Made by a program: the position numbers and the translations under genes. The notes under the pieces are model-generated. The model was not told the DNA's origin, did no database searches, and saw nothing but the letters and a program-made list of their open reading frames with translations. A stretch of 64,000 nucleotides of DNA from Nanobdellati archaeon (lineage in GTDB: Archaea; EX4484-52; GLR71), in contig JAHYJR010000001.1 in NCBI GenBank assembly GCA_019429005.1, forward strand, positions 70,663 to 134,662, written 5' to 3'. Below are positions 20,951 to 29,775 of this stretch, in pieces. Within the stretch, counting starts at the first letter, position 1. Each line of letters opens with the position of its first letter.

Positions 20951-21658
20951 ATGGAAAAAACCATAAAAGAAACACAAAAATTACCTTTAAGAGCAAAAGG
21001 TATCACCTTATTTTTTAACGGTGGAATTGAAAGCGGTGTTGTAACAAACATTTATGGTGTCGCAGGTTCTGCAAAAACCTCATTTTCTCTTGAAGCTGCA
21101 GTTTCATGTATACAAAATGGGAAAAAAGTTATATTTATGGATACTGAAGGTGGCTTTTCTGTTGAAAGATTTATGCAGATGACAGATAAAAAAAATCTTG
21201 AAAATATCTTACTTTTCAGACCAAAAGATTTCAAAGAACAAACAACACAAATTGAATCATTTAACTTATTATGTGATAAACAAGACATAGGTCTTATTAT
21301 TATAGATTCACTTGTTAGTTTATACAGACTTAAAAAAAATAATAAAGATTTCTCAGAAACTAATCAAGAATTAAGTAGACAACTTGCAAAATTATCTGAA
21401 ATCTCGCGAGATAAAAATATACCCATTCTTGTTACAAACCAAGTATATACCGATTTTGATACGGGTGAACTAGAGCTTGTAGGTCGTGACATTCCAAAAT
21501 ACGCAAGCAAATGCCTAGTATATCTTGAAAAAATTGGTACGGGTAAAAGAAAAATGACAATGACAAAACATAGATCTATTGCAGAAGGCGTAACATGTTC
21601 TTTTGAGATAAAAAATGAAGGACTTGTAGACATTGAAAAAAGATTCAAAATATTTTAA
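20951..21658 (+). CDS. radB: RadB recombinase paralogue
   Basis: A 235-residue RadA paralogue lacking the N-terminal helix-hairpin-helix domain, as is normal for RadB, which assists RadA and Hjc in homologous recombination. The core is recognisable from FFNGGIESGVVTNIYG, VIFMDTEGGFSVERF, a Walker B with LIIIDSLVS and VTNQVYTDF. The Walker A reads GVAGSAKTS (36-44), with alanine in place of the glycine before the lysine. It lies between the KaiC-like ATPase and ipk, 9 bp before ipk. Confidence 0.9.
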   Translation: MEKTIKETQKLPLRAKGITLFFNGGIESGVVTNIYGVAGSAKTSFSLEAAVSCIQNGKKVIFMDTEGGFSVERFMQMTDKKNLENILLFRPKDFKEQTTQIESFNLLCDKQDIGLIIIDSLVSLYRLKKNNKDFSETNQELSRQLAKLSEISRDKNIPILVTNQVYTDFDTGELELVGRDIPKYASKCLVYLEKIGTGKRKMTMTKHRSIAEGVTCSFEIKNEGLVDIEKRFKIF

Positions 21659-21667
21659 GGTGTACTT

Positions 21668-22453
21668 ATGCGAAAACTAATAATGCTAAAATTAGGAGGA
21701 TCTCTTATTACAGATAAGAACAAAGCCTATACAGTACGTATGGATGTCATAAAACGAATTGTAAAAGAAATACATAATGCAAGAAAAAAAGGTGACTTTG
21801 ATCTTATTGTTGGTCATGGAGCTGGTTCATTTGCACATCAATCTGCATCAAAATATAAAACACAACACGGTATAATCAATAACGAAAGCTATATTGGTCT
21901 TGCAAAAGTCCAGGATGATGCAGTGAAACTTAATCGAATCCTTATAACTGAATTAATTTCTGCAGGTGAAAATGCAATATCAATACAAGCCTCAAGCTGT
22001 GCAATTTGTAATAATTCAAAAATACTAAAATGGGATACTGAACCAATAAAAGCTATGCTTGACATGAAACAGATTCTTCCGGTTCCTTATGGTGATATAG
22101 GTTTAGACAAATCACAAGGCTGCTGTATTATATCAACAGAAGAAATATTAACATATCTTGCAAAACAACTAGGTTCAAACAGAATCATTCTTGCCGGAAA
22201 AGTTGATGGTGTCCTTGATGAAAAAAATAATGTAATACCTCTGATAAACAAAGAAAATATTTTAGAAATAAAACATAATATTACAGGTTCTGATGCTGTT
22301 GATGTAACAGGCGGTATGTTACAAAAAGTTGAAATTATGTTAGATGTTGCAAAAGAAGGTATTGATTCAGAAATTATAAATGGCAACAAAGAAGGTTTTA
22401 TTGAACGTGCACTTCTTGGAGAAACAAATCTTGGAACTAGAATAACAAAATAA
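21668..22453 (+). CDS. ipk: Isopentenyl phosphate kinase
   Basis: A 261-residue amino-acid-kinase-fold enzyme that phosphorylates isopentenyl phosphate to isopentenyl diphosphate in the archaeal mevalonate pathway for ether lipids. Family marks: KLGGSLITDK at residues 8-17, VGHGAGSFAH at 48-57 whose last histidine matches the catalytic histidine of characterised members, PVPYGD, and GSDAVDVTGGMLQK for nucleotide binding. GGTG 5 nt upstream sets the ATG. It is the third gene of the kaiC-like/radB operon. Confidence 0.93.
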   Translation: MRKLIMLKLGGSLITDKNKAYTVRMDVIKRIVKEIHNARKKGDFDLIVGHGAGSFAHQSASKYKTQHGIINNESYIGLAKVQDDAVKLNRILITELISAGENAISIQASSCAICNNSKILKWDTEPIKAMLDMKQILPVPYGDIGLDKSQGCCIISTEEILTYLAKQLGSNRIILAGKVDGVLDEKNNVIPLINKENILEIKHNITGSDAVDVTGGMLQKVEIMLDVAKEGIDSEIINGNKEGFIERALLGETNLGTRITK

Positions 22454-22480
22454 AAATGATTAAAAACATCATTTTTTGAC
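22453..22480. terminator. Bidirectional terminator between ipk and topA
   Basis: AAAATGAT-7 nt-ATCATTTT with A and T runs on both sides lies exactly between the convergent stops of ipk and topA and overlaps both gene ends. Confidence 0.6.
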
Positions 22481-24601
22481 TGTTTTTGATTTAATTACTG
22501 TTGCTTTTGTTGACATTTTTGGTTTTATAGCCGTTTTTGATTTAGTTACAGTCTTTGCAGTCGTTATTCTTTTACCCCAATTTGCTTTAGTTTCACATTT
22601 TGTATCAAGACACATTTTCCAAGGCTTTTTACCTTTACTTATTATCTGAACAATAGGTGTCTGACATTTCTCACAAACAGTTCCAGTCTTTTTAATCATG
22701 CCAAAACCAGGAAGTGGAAAAATATTATCACATTTTGGATAGTTACTACACCCTACAAAAGGCTTTCCTATTCTAGATTTCATCATTGTAAGATTTCCTA
22801 CTTTACACTTTGGACATTCACCCAAAATATTATCATTAATTCGTTCTTTTCGTACAGAATCAATCAAACTGTTTCCGATATCAAACTCATTTTTCTTAAA
22901 CTGTTCAAGTATTATTGTAAGTTCAGTTCTTGCAGTATCAAGAACTTTTTCGCTTTCAAGTTTATTATCACCTATAAGTTCCATATCTTTTTCAAAATGG
23001 CGTGTTAAATCTTCAGAGATTATTTTCGGACAATATTTATCAAGAGTTTCAATTACTTTTAATCCAAGATCAGTTACTTCTATTCTTTTTTCTACAAGAT
23101 ATCCTCGCTTATATAAATTATTCACAATTTCAGCTCTTGTCGCTTTTGTGCCAAGATCACGTTTTTCTAAAGCTCTTATTATTGATGCTTGATTATATCT
23201 ATTTGGTGGTTTTGTTTTATTTTCAATAAAATTAAATTTAGTAACATCAACCATATCACCAATTTTCATATCAGGAAGTGTAACTTCTTCAAGTTTCACA
23301 TAAGGTGCATATAACTCAAACCAATTAGGTTCAATTGTCCGTTTTCCAAGTACATTAAATTTATGTGTTTTTACATCAAGTACTATTGTCATTGATTCAC
23401 GTATTGCATCAATACCGAAAACAGCAAAAAATCTCTTAACAATCAAATCATAAATTTTGTGTTCACGCCCAACAAGGGATGAAGGTAATTCGCCAGTTGG
23501 ATGTATTGCTGGATGTGCCTCATCTGTCTTTGGACCCTCATTAGGTTTAAGTTTTGTTTTGAGAAGTATGTCCACAATATTAATGTAATCTTTATTTTTT
23601 GACAATTTTGAAAGTATGGATCTGAAATCAAGCTTTTCTGGTAATTTTTGTGAACTTGTTCTAGGATACGATATAACAGCCATTTCATATAATTTTTGTG
23701 CTATAGCTTGTGTGTCTTTTGGAGTTATAGCAAAAAGTTTATGTGCCTCTACCTGAAGATCTGTAAGATTAAATGGTGTTGGTACTTTTTGCTTATATTT
23801 ATTCTTCTCAATTTTTGATACTGTAGCATTATTGCCTATACAATCATTATAGATTTCTTCAGCCTTTGATTTATCCCATATTTTTTCAACCTCATACATT
23901 GCAGTAAATAATTTAGATAAAAATTCAATCTGCCAATAAGGATCTGGTATAAACGCTTTTATTTCTAATTCACGTGCAGCTAGAAATGCTAATGCAGGAC
24001 CTTGAACTCTACCAGAACTCAAAACCTTATAATTGCCTGTACTTTTTATAGCAAGCATAAGTGCTCTTGAAACATTAATACCAAAATAAAAATCTAACAT
24101 ATGCCTTGTTACTCCAGCTTCAGCACGTCCCCTATTAATATGTGGTTTTGCATTATCGTATGCATTTACAAGATCTCCTGAAGTCATTGTTGAAAATTCC
24201 ATACGTTTTGCATCTTCAACACCACAAATATATCTCAATATGTTAAAAGCTATTGTTTCGCCTTCAACATCTAAATCTGTCGCTATAACAAATTCATCTG
24301 CATCTTTTACTAATTTTTTAATTACGTTATAATACTCTTTTGTATATGCTGTTGTTTTGTTAACTTCAAACATAGGTCTCCATTCAACATCAAAAATTGG
24401 GTATGTCCAATTTGTTCCTTTTTGCTTTAATGTAAACAAATGACCAACTGCAGAAACCACAACAATTTTCTTTTTATTACGCTCAAGCTCCATATAACTA
24501 ACAGTACCTACTTTTTGAGTTTTAACAGGACCTTCAGCTATAGATACTGCAATTTTCCTAGCAGCACTTGGTTTCTCTGCAATGATTAATGTATATGACA
24601 T
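22469..24601 (-). CDS. topA: DNA topoisomerase I (type IA)
   Basis: A 710-residue archaeal type IA enzyme that relaxes negative supercoils. The Toprim domain opens with IIAEKPSAARKIA and contains DLDVEGETIA; the catalytic tyrosine is Tyr312 in VISYPRTSS. The HAAIHPT-like segment (EAHPAIHPTG) and the strand-passage region (KATRAEIVNNLYKRGY) are present. Two zinc fingers follow (CPKC/CSNYPKC and CEKC/CLDTKC), and the C-terminal 40 residues are a Lys/Thr-rich tail, plausibly a DNA-binding extension. It overlaps a bidirectional terminator at the 3' end. Confidence 0.96.
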   Translation of the reverse strand: MSYTLIIAEKPSAARKIAVSIAEGPVKTQKVGTVSYMELERNKKKIVVVSAVGHLFTLKQKGTNWTYPIFDVEWRPMFEVNKTTAYTKEYYNVIKKLVKDADEFVIATDLDVEGETIAFNILRYICGVEDAKRMEFSTMTSGDLVNAYDNAKPHINRGRAEAGVTRHMLDFYFGINVSRALMLAIKSTGNYKVLSSGRVQGPALAFLAARELEIKAFIPDPYWQIEFLSKLFTAMYEVEKIWDKSKAEEIYNDCIGNNATVSKIEKNKYKQKVPTPFNLTDLQVEAHKLFAITPKDTQAIAQKLYEMAVISYPRTSSQKLPEKLDFRSILSKLSKNKDYINIVDILLKTKLKPNEGPKTDEAHPAIHPTGELPSSLVGREHKIYDLIVKRFFAVFGIDAIRESMTIVLDVKTHKFNVLGKRTIEPNWFELYAPYVKLEEVTLPDMKIGDMVDVTKFNFIENKTKPPNRYNQASIIRALEKRDLGTKATRAEIVNNLYKRGYLVEKRIEVTDLGLKVIETLDKYCPKIISEDLTRHFEKDMELIGDNKLESEKVLDTARTELTIILEQFKKNEFDIGNSLIDSVRKERINDNILGECPKCKVGNLTMMKSRIGKPFVGCSNYPKCDNIFPLPGFGMIKKTGTVCEKCQTPIVQIISKGKKPWKMCLDTKCETKANWGKRITTAKTVTKSKTAIKPKMSTKATVIKSKTVKK

Positions 24602-24686
24602 AATATAGAAATTGTGATGTATATTATTTAAATATGCCTTAAATCTTAGAGTGTTATAATTTAAACAAAACGTTTAGATATGCATT

Positions 24687-24698
24687 TTAATATATAAG
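24687..24698 (+). promoter_or_regulatory. TATA box of the voltage-sensor-like gene
   Basis: TTAATATATAAG is centred about 28 nt upstream of the ATG at 24722, so the mRNA is probably leaderless. Confidence 0.5.
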
Positions 24699-24721
24699 GA
24701 TTACTTAATAAATAAAATATT

Positions 24722-25249
24722 ATGCACCCTCTTTTAGAAAAAATAGAACATTTTGTAGATAAAATAATACCATACTTACTTCTTATGTTGATAACAATAA
24801 CACTTTCAGAAATCTTTATCCATGAAACCGTTGTACATTATGAACATACTATACATTTGATAGACAATTTTATAATTTATACATTTATTCTAGACTTAAT
24901 ATTCAAATACAACCGTGTACGAAATATACCTAAATTCATACGAAGTTATTGGATTGATATACTTGCAGTATTTCCATTTTACCTAACTTTTAGATTTATA
25001 GAAGTCGTAACTACATCACAATTAATTGAAGAAAGTCAAAAAGCTTTACATATCGCAACTGAAAGCGAGAAAGAACTTTCAAGAACGATAAAAGAAGTAA
25101 AAGAAGTTAAACTTGCAAGTAGAGTAAGCAAAATGACAAAAGAAATTAGAATTTTAAATAGGCTGCCTAGATTAATAAAAGCTTTACATTTTTATGAAAA
25201 ACCAAACATAAAAAAGAAGGACCTTGAAATCTGGCTTTCAGTTGATTGA
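24722..25249 (+). CDS. Voltage-sensor-like membrane protein without a pore
   Basis: A 175-residue protein that resembles the S1-S4 part of voltage-gated cation channels. Two membrane segments (about 16-35 and 45-62) are followed by the S3-like YWIDILAVFPFYLTF (79-93). The S4-like IRILNRLPRLIKAL has only a few regularly spaced positive charges. An amphipathic Lys/Glu helix of about 40 residues separates S3 and S4, which is not typical of channels. No selectivity-filter or S5-S6 pore is present and the frame is complete. It may be a stand-alone sensor or regulator. The last 12 bp overlap the 3' end of serS on the other strand. Confidence 0.6.
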   Translation: MHPLLEKIEHFVDKIIPYLLLMLITITLSEIFIHETVVHYEHTIHLIDNFIIYTFILDLIFKYNRVRNIPKFIRSYWIDILAVFPFYLTFRFIEVVTTSQLIEESQKALHIATESEKELSRTIKEVKEVKLASRVSKMTKEIRILNRLPRLIKALHFYEKPNIKKKDLEIWLSVD

Positions 25250-26536
25250 TTTTTTCAAAGACTCAATCTTCTTAATACCAAACATATATGGTCTTAAAAC
25301 TTTTGGAACTTTTATAGAACCATCTTTCTGCTGAAAATTCTCAATTATTGCGACAAGTGCTCTTGTTGTTGCAATCGCTGTACTATTTAAAGTATGAATT
25401 GGTTTTGTTTCTGCCCCAGGATTATCCCATGAACGGATATTCAATCGCCTAGCCTGATATTCTGTACAATTACTACAAGATACAACCTCACGATATGTAT
25501 TTTGTACAGGCATCCACACTTCGATATCATATTTTTTTGCAGCAACCGTACCAAGATCCCCTGTACAGATATTAACAACACGATATGGTAACTCTAATTT
25601 TTTAAAAAGTTCTTCAGCATTCAAAAGTAATTCTTCATGTATTTTCCAAGAATCTTTAGGCTCGCATAAAACAACCTGTTCTACCTTATTAAATTGGTGG
25701 ACTCTAAATATCCCTTTGGTATCTTTACCGTGTGAACCTACTTCTTTTCTAAAATTTGTAGTAAACCCTGCATATTTTATTGGAAGTTCATTATTTTGAA
25801 GAATTTCATCCTTGTGCTGAGCTGTTAATGTGTGTTCTGAAGTCGCAATAAGATAAAGGTCTTCATCTTCAATCTTGTATAATACATCCTCAAAATCAGC
25901 AAGATCCGTAACACCTTCATAAGGTTCTCTCTTCATCATGAATGGGGTCTCAACCAACATAAAACCTTTATTTATCAAAGTGTCAATAGCAAAACGTGAT
26001 AATGCCATCTCCATAAGTGCTAATGGTCCTTTTAAAAAATAAAATCTAGCCCCTGAAATCTTTGAAGCACGTTCAATATCAGCAATACCTAAATCAAATA
26101 TAATATCTACATGACTTTTAGGTGTAAAATCAAATTCTCTTTTTTTCCCAACAAACTTAATAGGAACATTTTTTGAATCATCAACACCAACAGGAACTGA
26201 TTCATGCATTATATTTGGCAATCGCCTCATTATATAATCTATACGTTCTTTATATCCTGTTACAGCCTCATCAAGATTCTTTATCTTTAATGCTATATCT
26301 TTTGTTTTTTTAATATTTGAAGATACGTCTTTCTTTTCTTTTTTCAAAGATGAAATTTCAAGTGCAATAATATTTCTATCATGTTTTAATGATTCTAACT
26401 GTTTTAAAGAATCTCTCCAAGACTTATCACAAATAATTACTTCATCAAGAAGCTTTATTTTGTCTTTTGATTTTCTTTTATTAAGATCATTTCTTATGAT
26501 TTCGGGATTATTTCTTACAAGAGCTATATCAAGCAT
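25238..26536 (-). CDS. serS: Seryl-tRNA synthetase
   Basis: A 432-residue class II synthetase of the common (bacterial-type) SerS, not the rare methanogen type. An N-terminal long coiled-coil arm (about 30-105) binds the tRNA variable arm. The catalytic core holds motif 2 (TNFRKEVGSHGKDTKGIFRVHQF region) and motif 3 near the end (HTLNSTAIATTRALVAIIEN). AAGGTAGAG before the ATG is a good ribosome binding site. Confidence 0.96.
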   Translation of the reverse strand: MLDIALVRNNPEIIRNDLNKRKSKDKIKLLDEVIICDKSWRDSLKQLESLKHDRNIIALEISSLKKEKKDVSSNIKKTKDIALKIKNLDEAVTGYKERIDYIMRRLPNIMHESVPVGVDDSKNVPIKFVGKKREFDFTPKSHVDIIFDLGIADIERASKISGARFYFLKGPLALMEMALSRFAIDTLINKGFMLVETPFMMKREPYEGVTDLADFEDVLYKIEDEDLYLIATSEHTLTAQHKDEILQNNELPIKYAGFTTNFRKEVGSHGKDTKGIFRVHQFNKVEQVVLCEPKDSWKIHEELLLNAEELFKKLELPYRVVNICTGDLGTVAAKKYDIEVWMPVQNTYREVVSCSNCTEYQARRLNIRSWDNPGAETKPIHTLNSTAIATTRALVAIIENFQQKDGSIKVPKVLRPYMFGIKKIESLKKSIN

Positions 26537-26599
26537 AAATCTCTACCTTATAACATATTTGTATAATAATTTTTTATAGTTATAAGTTAAAAAATAATT

Positions 26600-27055
26600 A
26601 TGAAAGTTACAATCGAAATCACAAAAGGATCTTTCATAAAATCTAGTATTACTCCAACAAAAACAAAACTTGAATTTATATCGCCAATACCAATACCTTT
26701 CAATTATGGTTTTATTAATGATACACAATCTGGAGATTCAGAAGCTCTTGATATTATTATTTTCGGGGAAAAACTTAAAAGAGGTTCAAAACTAGATATA
26801 TCCGCATCAGGTATAATCTTATTTAAAGATAATAATGTTAAAGATTACAAAATAATTGCATCAACAGACAAAAAAAACAAAACTTATAGAAAAATTATAA
26901 CATACCTATTTTTCAAATTATATGCTACAATAAAACCTTTAATATACCTTATATTTGAACACAAACTTGCAAAAAGCAAATTCAAAGGTATTATATGGTT
27001 TAAAAATGAAATTAAAGAGGTAAAAAACTTAGAAAAAATCACATCTACCTTGTAA
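26600..27055 (+). CDS. Inorganic pyrophosphatase-like protein, degenerate active site
   Basis: A 151-residue relative of family I pyrophosphatases: it keeps the IEITKGS opening, the NYGFINDT segment and the late D...DYKIIAS pattern (DNNVKDYKIIAS). The usual KYE triad after the first strand and the following arginine are not seen (here KSSI), and the DGDPLD metal motif appears as GDSEALD, with one extra residue. Activity is therefore doubtful, or the substrate differs. A C-terminal hydrophobic segment around FFKLYATIKPLIYLIF may be the normal helix of the family. It diverges from serS and converges with tyrS, whose 3' end it overlaps by 11 bp. Confidence 0.65.
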   Translation: MKVTIEITKGSFIKSSITPTKTKLEFISPIPIPFNYGFINDTQSGDSEALDIIIFGEKLKRGSKLDISASGIILFKDNNVKDYKIIASTDKKNKTYRKIITYLFFKLYATIKPLIYLIFEHKLAKSKFKGIIWFKNEIKEVKNLEKITSTL

Positions 27056-28130
27056 TTTTCTGAGTTTTTACAATCTCATATAATTCAGCAGCTTTCTTAT
27101 TTTTTTCAAAATGTTCGCGTGCTGGACTGATTAATTCATTTAAATAAAATGCAACTGAATTTTTAAGATCTAGTGGATGTATCTTTCCATAAACAAACAA
27201 CTTTTCAAGTTCATCATAACTTAAAACTTCAAGATCACCACCAAACTTATCAGGTCTTTCAATCTTAAAAACATCATATTTTTTAAATATAATTCCTTTA
27301 GCATAATCAAGCATAGGATTATTTTCAACAACCTTTTCGGGACAATATGCATTCTTTATTTTTTTTACAATGTCTTCTTTTGAATCGTGAATATATATGC
27401 AAGTCTCAGGTTTGCTTTTACTCATTTTCATTTGAATTTGACTATCGATTACTGAATTCTCATCAAATTGTAAATTATCTATTGTTGTTGGTTTTAAACC
27501 CATAAGCATCGGATGTGATATAACAACAGGTTTCCACCAACCCAATTTAGGTCCAACTTCACGTGCAAGCATATTAATCCTTCTCTGATCTAAACCAAGC
27601 TGACAAATATCAACATCAAGCTTGAATATATCTGCACATTGCATAGCCGGATAAATTAATTGTCCTGTACTCAATGAATCTTTTTCAGTCCTACCCATTA
27701 TAGTTGTGCATCGAAGCATTCTATTGATACTTGTTTCTTTTGATATCTTCAATACACGTTCCATGTAATCCTGATCCATTATATCTTTTGCCCAAATAAG
27801 TTCAACCTTATTAAAATCAACACCGAGTGCTTTATAAACTTCTGTAAAATACAATCCAACTTTACGGATATTTTCAATATCACCACCCATCTTATTATTA
27901 AGATATGCGTGCCAATCTGCAAGAAATAGCTTAAATTTTACTCCCGCTTTCAAAAGATCTGAAATATTAAGAGCTCTTACAACAAAAGGAAGATGTGCAA
28001 CACCGGAGGGTTCAAAACCATCATAAGCTACTGGATGTTTTTTGGTTTCAAGAAGCGTTCTGAGATCGTCTTGTGTAACCGTTTCCTGTCCAATATTTTC
28101 TATAAGCTTAATTCGTGTTTCAATATCCAT
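27045..28130 (-). CDS. tyrS: Tyrosyl-tRNA synthetase
   Basis: A 361-residue class I synthetase of the archaeal/eukaryotic TyrRS type. The HIGH-like motif is in PSGVAHLP, the KMSKS loop is intact (KMSKSKPETCIYIHD) and the tyrosine pocket region (YPAMQCADIF, LGLDQRRINMLAREV) distinguishes it from TrpRS. GGTG 5 nt before the ATG sets the start. Confidence 0.94.
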   Translation of the reverse strand: MDIETRIKLIENIGQETVTQDDLRTLLETKKHPVAYDGFEPSGVAHLPFVVRALNISDLLKAGVKFKLFLADWHAYLNNKMGGDIENIRKVGLYFTEVYKALGVDFNKVELIWAKDIMDQDYMERVLKISKETSINRMLRCTTIMGRTEKDSLSTGQLIYPAMQCADIFKLDVDICQLGLDQRRINMLAREVGPKLGWWKPVVISHPMLMGLKPTTIDNLQFDENSVIDSQIQMKMSKSKPETCIYIHDSKEDIVKKIKNAYCPEKVVENNPMLDYAKGIIFKKYDVFKIERPDKFGGDLEVLSYDELEKLFVYGKIHPLDLKNSVAFYLNELISPAREHFEKNKKAAELYEIVKTQKITR

Positions 28131-28336
28131 AAAAGCACCGTTAATAGAAAATTATTCAAATAAATATATAAATTGTATTATTATAAACCACTCATAATAT
28201 ACAATATTATTTCAATTACAAAATTAAAAATCATATAAACAAAAACAAGTGCATCTTAAACATATTCAAATTTGACCCTATTTAAACAACATCTAAAAAC
28301 CAAAAACATTATATATGTATGAAATAAATTATCTTT

Positions 28337-28786
28337 ATGAATATAAATGTAATTTGCAAAAAATGCGATCATATGTTCAGATGGGATATTGACAAAACAG
28401 AAGAAAAATGTCCCTACTGTTATTCAATTCTTACTATGAAAGATATTAGAATGACACCTTTAGAGTATAAAAAATATTTACAATACATAAAAACACATAG
28501 AACTGCCTATAAAGAAACTAACAATGAACAGCTAGAAAACTCTATGCATATAACAGAAACCGCAACAAATTCAATAAATGAAACAGAAACAACTGAACCA
28601 TTAAAAGGTAAATTTATAATTAAAAAAGGTCGAACAAAATATGGTACAATCGAAATGACTGATCCCGATTACATGATACTCAAACTAAGTATATGGGCTA
28701 TGGGACCACAACAAAAATATATAATAAAACAACTTAACAAAAAGATTCATGATTTCTTAAAAGATGCTGGCTTTGATATTGATTAA
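28337..28786 (+). CDS. Zinc-ribbon protein, unknown function
   Basis: A 149-residue protein with an N-terminal zinc ribbon (CKKC at 8-11 and CPYC at 25-28), a polar Thr/Glu/Asn-rich linker (about 60-92) and a C-terminal alpha-helical domain of about 55 residues (KGRTKYGTIEMTDPDYMIL onward). No known family is recognised. A TATATATG box about 25 nt upstream suggests a leaderless transcript. Confidence 0.65.
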   Translation: MNINVICKKCDHMFRWDIDKTEEKCPYCYSILTMKDIRMTPLEYKKYLQYIKTHRTAYKETNNEQLENSMHITETATNSINETETTEPLKGKFIIKKGRTKYGTIEMTDPDYMILKLSIWAMGPQQKYIIKQLNKKIHDFLKDAGFDID

Positions 28787-28827
28787 TTAATTTCTAAAAA
28801 GATTAAAAACAAATAAGTGTATTCAAA

Positions 28828-29702
28828 ATTAAATGGTATATTTTTGCATTAGGATGTGCTTTTTTAACTTCACTTGCTGCAATTGTAGAGAAAAAAACAT
28901 TAATAAATGAGCACGCAATGGAATTTTCAACCGTTCTCGCAATATTTAATTTTATAATTGCCTTACTCTTACTAAAATTTGCAGATTTTAACATATTAAC
29001 CAATTCACTAAATTTAATCCTATTAATTTATACTGCTTCACTTCTTGGAAGTATCGCCTTTTAATGGTCGCAAAAAGCCTAAGACATATGAACATATCAG
29101 TTGTTTCGCCGTTATTAAATTTTAATCCGGCTATAGTTGCAATACTTGCATTTCTGATCCTTGGAGATAAATTGACAACAATCCAAATTAGTGGTATGGT
29201 TATACTTATGTTTGGTGCATATTTACTTGAAACAAAAAAAGGAAATAATAATTTTATACAGACTATGAAAAAACTAATAGCCTTAAAATATATACATTAT
29301 CTTGGTATTTCCTTTGTGTTTTATGGGTTCAGTTCTATTATTGATAAGTTTGTATTGGGTTTTATAACACCTATTACCTATATTGTTGTTATCCAATTTT
29401 TTATAGCGATAAATTTTGTAATAATGATATATCTTTTCCATAATCGTATGATCGGAATCAAAAAGGGTATAATGCGCGCAGGTAAATGGATTTTTATAGT
29501 TGCAATATTTACAACATCATATAGACTTCTTCAGTCACAAGCAATCTCTATGGCTTATATCAGTCTAGTTATTCCAATTAAAAAATTAAGCACCATATTT
29601 TCAACAATAATTGGTGGTGAAATGTTCCATGAAAAACATCTTCTTAAAAAAACGATTGCATGTGTTGTTATGCTCGTTGGAGTTTATCTTATAATAATTT
29701 AA
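28828..29702 (+). pseudogene. EamA-family transporter, frameshifted
   Basis: Two frames together encode an EamA/drug-metabolite transporter of normal length with about ten hydrophobic segments. The first frame (from about 28828, opening KWYIFALGCAFLTSLAAIV) stops at TAA 29062-29064 after GSIAF. The second continues at once at 29064 with MVAKSLRHMNISVVSP and runs to 29702. Insertion of a single base in CCTTTTAATGG would restore one reading frame. The first frame also lacks any ATG, GTG or TTG; ATT at 28828 is the best candidate start. Either the gene is decaying, or there is a sequencing error or recoding in the T-rich stretch. Confidence 0.75.
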
Positions 29703-29775
29703 TAACAAATTGAAAATTAATTTATACCTAAAAAATACAGCTAAAACATATAAAATTATAAAATGGAAGATACTT

